Part shown: positions 1 through 6,020 of the stretch, piece after piece
Layout of the letters: each line of letters opens with the position of its first letter
Position numbering within the stretch: the stretch's first letter is position 1
DNA from: Nitrososphaerales archaeon
GTDB taxonomy: Archaea; Thermoproteota; Nitrososphaeria; Nitrososphaerales; CADDZS01
DNA length: 6,188 nucleotides
Direction: 5' to 3'
Assembly (NCBI GenBank): GCA_030043455.1
Contig: JASHXQ010000254.1
Location: forward strand, 1 to 6,188
The notes under the pieces: model-generated
What the model saw: only the letters and a program-made list of their open reading frames with translations
Database searches by the model: none
Told to the model about the DNA's origin: nothing
Translations under genes and position numbers: made by a program

Positions 1-803
1 TGCAGCGCTCTAAAGATTACGATCTAATTACAGTAAAGTCGTTTAGGAGGCAGTTGCAAGAATTAGGCGTACACGAAGGAATGACTTTGCTGGTGCATTC
101 CTCACTTTCCTCTCTCGGCTGGGTGTGTGGTGGTTCTCAGGCGGTCGTTCTGGCGCTTGAGCAAGTTCTCGGAGACGGTGGGACGCTCGTAATGCCCACC
201 CATTCCGGTGATTTGTCGGATCCTGCAATGTGGCAACATCCTCCCGTTCCAGAGAAATGGTGGCAGGAGATACGGGACGAAATGCCAGGTTATACTCCAG
301 ACCTATCCCCGACGCGGGAAATGGGGGCAATTTCTGAATGTTTCAGAAAGCAGGACGGTGCGCTGCGGAGTACTCATCCGCAGGTATCCTTTGCTGCGAG
401 AGGAAAGAACGCAACCTACATTGCCGGATCCCATACCCTGAACTTTTCGATGGGCGAAGGGTCACCACTTGCTCGGTTATATGAGCTGCATGGGTCAGTT
501 CTCCTTCTGGGTGTGGGTCACGGTAACAATACATCAATTCACCTCGCGGAATACCGTGCAGATTATCCTAACAAGAAAACAGTCCGAATGGGCGCTCCCA
601 TTGTTCAGGACGGAAAAAGACAGTGGGTACGGTTCCACGACATTAATTTTGACGACTCGGACTTTGAGATGATCGGAACAGCTTTCGCCAAAAACACGGG
701 CCTGGTTGTCGTCGGGAAAGCAGGCCTGGCCACTGCAAAGCTGATGCCCCAAAGAGATCTGGTAGACTATGCAATCCGATGGATGGAGGGTAACCGGAAT
801 TGA
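1..803 (+). CDS. AAC(3)-family (YokD-like) N-acetyltransferase, 5' end at or beyond window edge
   Basis: This belongs to the aminoglycoside N3-acetyltransferase family (antibiotic_NAT), cytoplasmic enzymes that move acetyl from acetyl-CoA to an amine. The sequence shows family landmarks in order: LLVHSSLSSLGWVCGG near the N-terminus (His codon at 96-98), LVMPTHSGDLSDP, SPTREMGAISE, RSTHPQVSFAARG, GEGSPLARLYEL, and NNTSIHLAEYRADYP, whose His (540-542) and Glu (549-551) lie where the family's active-site residues sit. It most resembles Bacillus YokD-like members. A TTG at 54-56 follows TAGGAGG, but at only 3 nt spacing. The frame is open to the left edge and encodes YDLITVKSFRRQL, the usual first helix of the family, so the real start lies upstream. 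Bases 1-2 are TG in frame, so base 0 could complete an ATG. The stop is TGA at 801-803. The natural substrate is unknown; many chromosomal members are not proven resistance enzymes. Confidence 0.88.
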   Translation, partial: QRSKDYDLITVKSFRRQLQELGVHEGMTLLVHSSLSSLGWVCGGSQAVVLALEQVLGDGGTLVMPTHSGDLSDPAMWQHPPVPEKWWQEIRDEMPGYTPDLSPTREMGAISECFRKQDGALRSTHPQVSFAARGKNATYIAGSHTLNFSMGEGSPLARLYELHGSVLLLGVGHGNNTSIHLAEYRADYPNKKTVRMGAPIVQDGKRQWVRFHDINFDDSDFEMIGTAFAKNTGLVVVGKAGLATAKLMPQRDLVDYAIRWMEGNRN

Positions 804-833
804 ATAACTTCCCTTCTCGGAATTTCTTTAACC

Positions 834-842
834 AATAAATAA
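834..842 (+). promoter_or_regulatory. Possible TATA-like box for the acylase operon
   Basis: AATAAATAA lies about 42 nt before the GTG start of the acylase in a 76-nt gap that is AT-rich at this point. With a typical archaeal spacing of about 25-28 nt to the transcription start, this would give a short leader of roughly 12-18 nt. No good ribosome binding site is visible before GTG 880. The alternative GATAAAATTT at 867-876 is too close to the start codon to be its TATA box. This is inference from position and composition only. Confidence 0.3.
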
Positions 843-879
843 CATCCCACCGAAATCCACTTTCCGGATAAAATTTTCC

Positions 880-3453
880 GTGAAGACACGCCGGCTGATC
901 ATCTCCCTTATCGTACTCGCTATTTTGCTAGGGGGCATCGCCGTTCCGCTTGGGTCTCTGCCTCCATTTGCGATCCTCTTCAACCCTCAGACGGGGATCT
1001 GGGCGCCCAGTCCTCCCCAAAGTAACGTGGTTTTAGGGCAACAGCCCGTCACGATTGTTCAAAACGGGTCCACCGCACAGGCCGCTGTCGATGTGGATCC
1101 TAACGGCTTCATCAGGATTGCTTCCAACCAGACTTGGGCGATGTACTACGAGCAGGGTTACCAGACTGCCAAGTTCCGGTTGACCCAGCTGGACTTTACC
1201 AGACGACTAGCCGAAGGAAACCTTTCGGGAATTGTGGGTTCTTCCGCGCTGAGCAGTGACGAGTATTACCGTGCGCTCCTTATGTACCCTGTCGCTACTG
1301 AAATTGTCGATAAGCTTTCCAAATCCAGTCCCACGTATCTCGCGATCAGCGAATTCACTGCAGGCGTGAACGCGTACATAGCGTCACTAACGCCGGCCTC
1401 TGTGCCGCTCCTGTTCAAACTTCTGAACTATTTTCCTACTCCGTGGACGATGGAGGATACTTACGTCGTCCAACAATTACTGGCTTGGCAGCTCAGTTCT
1501 TCTTACGATCCGCTTTACTTCAATTACGCTCTGGAAAAGATGCCGGAAAGCACAATCGCCGCGCTCTATCCCGCCTATCCAGGGTCTCTGCAATACCCCA
1601 TCGTTCCCTACTCGTTGAATCCGGGAATTTATTCCGAAACGGGCAATCTCCAGAATCTCTCGTTGTACACGCCTACACTTCCCGGTCTCAACCTCACTGC
1701 TGACTCGCTCGCGAGTCTTTCCAGACCCCCGTCCTCCGATAACAGTGAGGCGAATCTGATCCTCTCGGAGCTCTGGTTGCAGGTGAATTCCGTCCGGTCG
1801 GCTTTCGAGGAATTCGTAGACAAGGGGAGCAATGACTGGGCAGCGAGCTCCAATCTGACGGGTGGCGGTGCTATCCTTGCAAACGATCCCCACCTTTCCA
1901 TTACGGTGCCCTCAATCTGGCTCGGTTTCCAGCTCGTAGCTCCGGGTGAGAATGTAGTCGGAGTCAGCTTTCCTGGAGCTCCCGGTGTGGTGCTGGGACA
2001 TAATCCCTACATCGCGTGGGCCGAGACAGACGCTGGAGTTCAGGTGACTTATTTTTACTACGAGACGTTGAATCCCACTAACAAAAATCAGTATATGCAT
2101 GACGGACAATGGACTAATTTCAAAATACTGAATGAATCCATTGCTGTCGCGGGTTCGAAACCAGTGGAGGTCTCAGTCGAGAGCGCCGTCAATGGCGTGA
2201 TGATTCCGGGGTTTAACGATACGATCGCTCTGGACTGGACCGGTCTTTATCCGTCAGATGAACTCACGGCGCTCCTCACGCTGGACGTAGCTCACAATGT
2301 AACGGAAGCTCAAAATGCCCTAATGAATTTCAAGGTGGGAATGCAGAACTGGGCAGTGGCTGACAATCAAGGAAACATCGGAATCTTCACTTATGGTGAT
2401 TATCCCATTATTCAAAGTGGAAACCCACGAGGGGTTCTTCCTGGTAATGGAAGTTACGACTGGGTGGGCTATATTCCAACAGCAGATCAGCCACACCTTT
2501 ATGATCCAGTAAGGGGTTTCGTATTCTCTGCTAACGAAGTCCAAGTGTCCCCGAATTATCCATATTATATTGGATGGGATTTTGAGTCTGGTTACCGCGC
2601 GGCAGAGATTTTTTCTGTTTTGAATTCTACTTCCAAGCCAGATGTCAACTCCATGGAGCAGTTGCAGCTTTCCGATCATGATTATTCTACAAACCTCTTC
2701 CTCGGGCCGTTGCTCCGGGCACTTCAACAGTCTAATTACAGCTCGCTCCCCGAGACGGATAATCTGGCTTCTTGGAACGGCAACATGGACATCAATTCTT
2801 CAGCCGCGTCGATCTATTATTTCTGGTTGAATTCCTACCTGAACGATACTTTCGTGCCTTACATGGAAGCCTACAATATCACGTCTGACGAAGGCCTATA
2901 CAGTACCACGTTCTTCGTTGCTACCAACGCCATCAACACAGGGCCACTGATCGAAGACCTAGCCAACTGGACATTGAATTACCCCACCATTCAATGGTTT
3001 AACAATCCGGCTAACGGACAGAAGAGGAATGCCACCAGCCTGATGGTTCAGGCTTTCGGCGAGGCCCTCCAGGAGCTCGCCACGCTGAAAGGAAATTACT
3101 CTCAAAGCAACTGGGCTTGGGGCACTATCCACAGCCGCTACGATCCCAATCTTTTCGGGCTGCTCCCTCTCGACGGCCCCACCCTCCCGGCGGCGGGTGA
3201 CGACAACACTCCCAACGCTGCCTACGGTGTAAACTCGACAGAAGGTCCCAGCTGGAGGCAGGTTACAGACATGAGCCAACCCCTTACTTCGTCCTTCGGA
3301 ATTTATCCGGGTGGGCTGAGCGAGAACTATCTCTCGCCCTATTATTCCAATACCGTGCAGGACTGGAACAATGGGGTATACTATACCTTGATACCAAATG
3401 GACTCCCCAGCGAATTCTACTATCTGTATCAGGGAGGCAGTTCCACACCTTGA
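880..3453 (+). CDS. Secreted penicillin acylase-family (S45) Ntn-hydrolase precursor
   Basis: This is an 857-residue precursor of the penicillin/cephalosporin/acyl-homoserine-lactone acylase family, which hydrolyses amide bonds after self-cleavage into alpha and beta chains. Residues 2-5 (KTRR) followed by a hydrophobic stretch at 6-25 form a signal peptide or membrane anchor, so it should act outside the membrane. The LPPFAILFNPQTGIW block and AKFRLTQLDFTRRLAEGNL are alpha-chain landmarks. Cleavage is expected at Gly316/Ser317 in KGSNDWAAS, making Ser317 the nucleophile (beta-1). His338 in NDPHL (beta-22), Ala385 in ETDAG (beta-69, matching the oxyanion-hole Ala69 of E. coli penicillin G acylase) and Asn552 in FSANEV (beta-236, near Asn241 of that enzyme) complete the site. 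The C-terminal GDDNTPNAAYG, GPSWRQV and GIYPGGLSENYLSPYY motifs are also typical, and the length is normal. About 19 NxS/T sequons run along the chain. It starts at GTG because KTRR plus the hydrophobic run is clearly N-terminal and no better start lies upstream. It overlaps the next gene at its stop. Substrate is not predictable: lactone, peptide or antibiotic amide are all possible. Confidence 0.95.
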   Translation: MKTRRLIISLIVLAILLGGIAVPLGSLPPFAILFNPQTGIWAPSPPQSNVVLGQQPVTIVQNGSTAQAAVDVDPNGFIRIASNQTWAMYYEQGYQTAKFRLTQLDFTRRLAEGNLSGIVGSSALSSDEYYRALLMYPVATEIVDKLSKSSPTYLAISEFTAGVNAYIASLTPASVPLLFKLLNYFPTPWTMEDTYVVQQLLAWQLSSSYDPLYFNYALEKMPESTIAALYPAYPGSLQYPIVPYSLNPGIYSETGNLQNLSLYTPTLPGLNLTADSLASLSRPPSSDNSEANLILSELWLQVNSVRSAFEEFVDKGSNDWAASSNLTGGGAILANDPHLSITVPSIWLGFQLVAPGENVVGVSFPGAPGVVLGHNPYIAWAETDAGVQVTYFYYETLNPTNKNQYMHDGQWTNFKILNESIAVAGSKPVEVSVESAVNGVMIPGFNDTIALDWTGLYPSDELTALLTLDVAHNVTEAQNALMNFKVGMQNWAVADNQGNIGIFTYGDYPIIQSGNPRGVLPGNGSYDWVGYIPTADQPHLYDPVRGFVFSANEVQVSPNYPYYIGWDFESGYRAAEIFSVLNSTSKPDVNSMEQLQLSDHDYSTNLFLGPLLRALQQSNYSSLPETDNLASWNGNMDINSSAASIYYFWLNSYLNDTFVPYMEAYNITSDEGLYSTTFFVATNAINTGPLIEDLANWTLNYPTIQWFNNPANGQKRNATSLMVQAFGEALQELATLKGNYSQSNWAWGTIHSRYDPNLFGLLPLDGPTLPAAGDDNTPNAAYGVNSTEGPSWRQVTDMSQPLTSSFGIYPGGLSENYLSPYYSNTVQDWNNGVYYTLIPNGLPSEFYYLYQGGSSTP

Positions 3454-3806
3454 TGCGGATCACCTCGGATCTCTACTTCCTCTTGCTGGTCAACCTTCTT
3501 GCGTGTTTTGTCCTTTCTTATTCGGGATACTGGTATCTCGTCTTCATTCCCTCGGGAATTCTGGGCTTTTTGCAGAGGAGCCGCTGGGTCAACATTGCGT
3601 ACTTTGGCGGGTCGAGCGCGATTGCCACAATACTTCCCATTTTCTTAACGGACGTTTCCAACCGCTTGGATTCTGGATCTATCTTGGGAGCCGTCATCGG
3701 GCTTCCCGGCGGAGCTGGAGGGCCATTGCTGATCACCTTCCTGATCGCTTTCTTCACCTCTGGACTCGCGGCCGTCGCCACGTCTTCCTACCGAGATATC
3801 CCCTAG
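3453..3806 (+). CDS. Small hydrophobic membrane protein coupled to the acylase gene
   Basis: I do not recognise a named family. The 117-residue product (118 from TTG at 3450) is strongly hydrophobic, with probable membrane segments at about residues 8-24, 28-41, 47-66 and 77-110, the last interrupted by a Gly/Pro-rich PGGAGGP. Short charged parts are QRSR (42-45) and SNRLDSG (70-76). No catalytic motif or signal peptidase site is evident. The ATG shares one base with the acylase stop (TGATG at 3451-3455), so translational coupling is likely; GGGAGG at 3432-3437 is a possible but distant ribosome binding site. The position suggests a role tied to the exported acylase, such as anchoring, maturation or transport, but this rests on gene order alone. 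Its TAG stop at 3804-3806 overlaps the stop of the opposite-strand pseudogene. Confidence 0.75.
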   Translation: MRITSDLYFLLLVNLLACFVLSYSGYWYLVFIPSGILGFLQRSRWVNIAYFGGSSAIATILPIFLTDVSNRLDSGSILGAVIGLPGGAGGPLLITFLIAFFTSGLAAVATSSYRDIP

Positions 3807-4122
3807 CGGAAAACTTCCTTTTTGAGATACCAGAGGATCTCCGGGGTTCCCCGGTACATCTGATCGTTGATGAAGAAAGTGGGGGCCCCAAAGTCTCCCC
3901 TTGAAGGCTTGATCTATATCGTCCTTGAGTTGTGCTTTGATCCCTTTCGACAAATTCTCCCAAGGCTTCAGGATCCAGTCCTATTGCCCTAAATTATTCC
4001 TTGAGCACAGCAGCATTGGAAACGTCCAGATCTGTCCTCACACACGCTTGGAGCAGCTCATGCAAATGCCTGGTGCCCGTCCCAGACTCTTTGGCAAAGT
4101 AATAACTCAGCGACATGGGTAA
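3803..4122 (-). pseudogene. Decayed DsbA/FrnE-type thioredoxin-fold oxidoreductase, C-terminal half only
   Basis: Reading the - strand gives the helical and C-terminal part of a DsbA-family protein (FrnE / 2-hydroxychromene-2-carboxylate isomerase type) spread over three frames. The first piece, from about 4116, reads SYYFAKESG, then HLHELLQA and VLKE, stops at an in-frame TAA (3996-3994) and continues in the same frame as FRAIGLDPEALGEFVE. A frame change near 3940-3955 leads to KAQLKDDIDQAFK. A second change, apparently one extra base in the G run opposite 3897-3900, leads to GDFGAPTFFINDQMYRG and EILWYLKKEVFR, ending in TAG at 3805-3803. FGAPTFFIN is the family's cis-proline signature. The N-terminal thioredoxin half with the CxxC or equivalent site is missing; the P450 gene and its promoter occupy that side. 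A stop, two frameshifts and truncation together argue for true decay over sequencing error. Confidence 0.82.
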
Positions 4123-4161
4123 TTTTGTCCTAAGAATTCAGATCTCTTAACTTCCTTCAAA

Positions 4162-4174
4162 CGAATTCAATATA
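4162..4174 (+). promoter_or_regulatory. Archaeal-type BRE/TATA promoter of the P450 gene
   Basis: CGAATTCAATATA includes a TATA-like AATATA (4169-4174) centred about 29 nt upstream of the ATG at 4201, with a purine-containing CGAA before it in the position of a BRE. That spacing is what a leaderless archaeal transcript beginning at or near the ATG would have, and no Shine-Dalgarno motif precedes the start. The promoter lies in the space where the 5' half of the opposite-strand pseudogene would have been. Confidence 0.55.
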
Positions 4175-4200
4175 CGCAAGGCCATTTCTGAATATGTTCC

Positions 4201-5388
4201 ATGCCAGAGTCCGAGGTTCCCCAATTCGGGAGCGACGCTTGGTTTCGCGACCCCTCGCCGTGGTACAATCTGATGCTTAGGTCGGCTCCGATCTTTTTCG
4301 AGAAAGGCAGCGGGACTTGGAATGTCTTCCGTTATGACGATGTCGAAAGAGTGCTAACACAGTTCAGCATCTTTTCTTCGGCGTTCGGGGGCTACGACGG
4401 CCGTGAATCTAGAGAGAGTGACCCTGAGGAATCAACCATCATGGGGAGCATGCTTATGACGGATCCACCTTTTCATACAAAACTCCGGAATATCGTCTCG
4501 AAGGCATTCACGCCAACCTCGATCGGTCTGATGGAGCCCAGGATAAGGGAAATAGCTTTGGATCTTCTGAAAGAGGCTGATGCCTCACGTTTGGATTTCG
4601 CCTCCGACTTTGCCGAGCCCTTGCCCGTTACCGTGATAGCCGAGATGCTCGGCATTCCGATTGAAGATCGGAAGAAATTCAAGAAGTGGTCCGACAACGA
4701 AGTCGGCTCTTCTGAGGAGACTCCACAAAACAGAAGGCGCACTCACATGGAACTTGCTCGATATTTCTCCAAAATCATCGACGAGCGGAAGAAAAATCCG
4801 AAGTCGGATCTGATATCGTCTATAGTCACATCGGAAGTAGACGGGACACAGCTGAATGAGGCGGAAGCGGTCAGCTTCTGCATCTTACTTTTGATCGCCG
4901 GTAATGAAACTACGACCAATCTTCTCTCGAACGCGATCCGCCTTTTCGCTCGTCACCACACTCTTGCTGAACTAAACAAAGATCCCCAGCTGGTCCCAAG
5001 TGCTGTGGAGGAAGTATTGCGCTACAGCTCTCCTGTCCGAGGAATGTTCAGGGTTGCCGTAAAAGATACCGAACTTTCCGGACAGTTGATCAAATCTGGT
5101 CACTCCCTGATGGCGTGGATCGGTTCCGCGAACAGAGATGGACAAAAATTCAGTGAGCCGCAGAAATTTGACATCCACAGAAAGCCAAATCCTCACATCG
5201 CGTTCGGTCATGGTATCCATATGTGTCTAGGGGCTCCGCTGGCCCGGTTGGAATCGCGCGTCGCGATCGAACTCTTGTCACAAGAATATCGAAATGTCCA
5301 GCTTCGGACAAGAGAGGAAGATCTGGTTCCCCTCCGGAATGTAGCTATAGGGGGAGTGCGCCACTTGCCAGTCCGGTTTGCGTCGTGA
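4201..5388 (+). CDS. Cytochrome P450, CYP119-like
   Basis: This is a 395-residue soluble P450 monooxygenase with no membrane anchor, close in style to archaeal CYP119 and to bacterial class I P450s. The I-helix motif LLIAGNETTTNLLSN contains the acid-alcohol pair Glu236-Thr237 used in oxygen activation. The K-helix ExxR is Glu271 to Arg274 (EEVLRYSSPV). The region SANRDGQKFSEPQKFDIHR matches the segment before the heme loop. The heme-binding loop FGHGIHMCLGAPLARLE has the thiolate ligand at Cys342. The N-terminal part contains MTDPPFHTKLRNIVSKAFTP, the C-helix region that contacts heme. All key residues are present, so the gene looks functional. ATG 4201 fits both the family N-terminus and the upstream TATA spacing. 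No ferredoxin or ferredoxin reductase is in the window, so electrons must come from elsewhere. The last 44 nt overlap the convergent regulator gene. Substrate is unknown; fatty acids, terpenoids or xenobiotics are possible. Confidence 0.96.
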   Translation: MPESEVPQFGSDAWFRDPSPWYNLMLRSAPIFFEKGSGTWNVFRYDDVERVLTQFSIFSSAFGGYDGRESRESDPEESTIMGSMLMTDPPFHTKLRNIVSKAFTPTSIGLMEPRIREIALDLLKEADASRLDFASDFAEPLPVTVIAEMLGIPIEDRKKFKKWSDNEVGSSEETPQNRRRTHMELARYFSKIIDERKKNPKSDLISSIVTSEVDGTQLNEAEAVSFCILLLIAGNETTTNLLSNAIRLFARHHTLAELNKDPQLVPSAVEEVLRYSSPVRGMFRVAVKDTELSGQLIKSGHSLMAWIGSANRDGQKFSEPQKFDIHRKPNPHIAFGHGIHMCLGAPLARLESRVAIELLSQEYRNVQLRTREEDLVPLRNVAIGGVRHLPVRFAS

Positions 5389-5767
5389 TCGACTCAGCTT
5401 TCTTTTGGACTTTTTGGAGCGGAGGTTCGGTTCTAGTGATGACTTTGCTAAACTCTAACATGGAGTACCCAAGCTCGCCACAGACTTGTTGAAAAACCTC
5501 AAAATGAAATTCCAAGTAAGGATGAACTGAGTACACAACCCCGTATCTTTGACCAGCGCTGAGTACTAGATTATTTTTCTGGAGAACTGACATGTGATGT
5601 TGCACTGATCTGTAATCGACATCGATCAATTTCGCAAGTTGATTCAGATTGCTGGGTCGTAGTTTAATGGCATTCAATATCTTCGCCCGGTTTTCGCCGC
5701 CCCGGCTTCCTCCAAGTAAAAACCATAGTAGCCTTCTAAATTCTTCATTCCCACTGTTGATGCTCAA
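5345..5767 (-). CDS. Winged-helix (ArsR-like) transcriptional regulator
   Basis: This 140-residue protein has an archaeal winged-helix DNA-binding domain. GGSRGGENRAKILNAIK (19-35) is the first helix; LNQLAKLIDV (41-50) and DYRSVQHHMSVLQKNN (51-66) form the helix-turn-helix with the recognition helix; and YGVVYSV (75-81) is the wing strand. The segment after about residue 83 (HPYLEFHFEVFQQVCGEL) is probably a dimerisation helix, followed by a polar tail. No metal-binding cysteine pair typical of metal-sensing ArsR proteins is seen; the only Cys is at 96. The start is TTG at 5767-5765: a stop (TAG at 5788-5786) lies seven codons upstream in frame and no ATG or GTG fits better. It converges on the P450 gene, overlapping it by 44 nt. 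Two identical-arm palindromes lie just upstream, suggesting autoregulation. It may also control P450, but this is inference. Confidence 0.88.
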   Translation of the reverse strand: MSINSGNEEFRRLLWFLLGGSRGGENRAKILNAIKLRPSNLNQLAKLIDVDYRSVQHHMSVLQKNNLVLSAGQRYGVVYSVHPYLEFHFEVFQQVCGELGYSMLEFSKVITRTEPPLQKVQKKAESITTQTGLASGALPL

Positions 5768-5801
5768 ATTTTCGTAGCGCCCTGCCTAAGGTCTCAGGTG
5801 T

Positions 5802-5817
5802 TACTATTATGATAGTA
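5802..5817. promoter_or_regulatory. Palindromic candidate operator 1, TACTAT-TATG-ATAGTA
   Basis: A perfect 6-bp inverted repeat with a 4-nt spacer lies 35-50 nt upstream of the regulator's TTG start. The size and symmetry suit a dimeric winged-helix protein. On the regulator's own strand the element contains an AT-rich CATAATAGTA that sits about where its TATA box would be expected, so binding here could block its own promoter. The same arms recur at 5861-5876. Confidence 0.65.
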
Positions 5818-5860
5818 GCATTACTAAAGGATTTCTCCCAAACCTATTCTTCGTGAGAGT

Positions 5861-5876
5861 TACTATCAAGATAGTA
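5861..5876. promoter_or_regulatory. Palindromic candidate operator 2, TACTAT-CAAG-ATAGTA
   Basis: This is a second perfect copy of the 6-bp arms with the same 4-nt spacing, 59 bp centre to centre from operator 1. Flanking bases are also shared (T before, G after). The spacers differ (TATG and CAAG) while the arms do not, as expected if selection acts on protein contacts in the arms. A lone half site TTACTA occurs between the two at 5821-5826. It could serve the regulator's promoter or a divergent transcript running to the right. Confidence 0.62.
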
Positions 5877-6020
5877 GGGAAGCATTATTCACTATTTATT
5901 TGAGGAATCCTTTTAGCACTCTGTTTGATTTTGTCTGAAACGCGAATTTCCTCAAGCTCTGAAGAACATTTAGTCGAGCTCTCGCAGGCTCGGGATTCTC
6001 AAATATGGGATTTTTGCTAA

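Noticed and set aside
1477..1893. Long open frame on the - strand (138 codons)
   Set aside because: It is antisense to the conserved acylase core around Ser317, has no recognisable motif, and is best explained by codon bias of the real gene.
3375..3387. Perfect odd palindrome GGTATA-C-TATACC
   Set aside because: It lies inside the conserved acylase C-terminus encoding GVYYTL and is explained by the codons; its arms do not match the operator palindromes.
3807..3840. T-rich run after the membrane protein gene as a terminator
   Set aside because: The T5 run at about 3820 corresponds to Lys codons of the opposite-strand remnant; no hairpin or stronger T tract supports termination.
3398..3904. 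Open + frame of 168 codons across the acylase end and membrane protein
   Set aside because: The overlapping frames carry a conserved acylase C-terminus and a coherent hydrophobic protein; this frame has no such pattern and is a shadow.
3645..3953. 102-codon - strand open frame taken as an intact gene
   Set aside because: Only its first part (KAQLKDDIDQAFK) is meaningful, as one of three frames of the decayed DsbA-like gene; the rest is antisense to the membrane protein.
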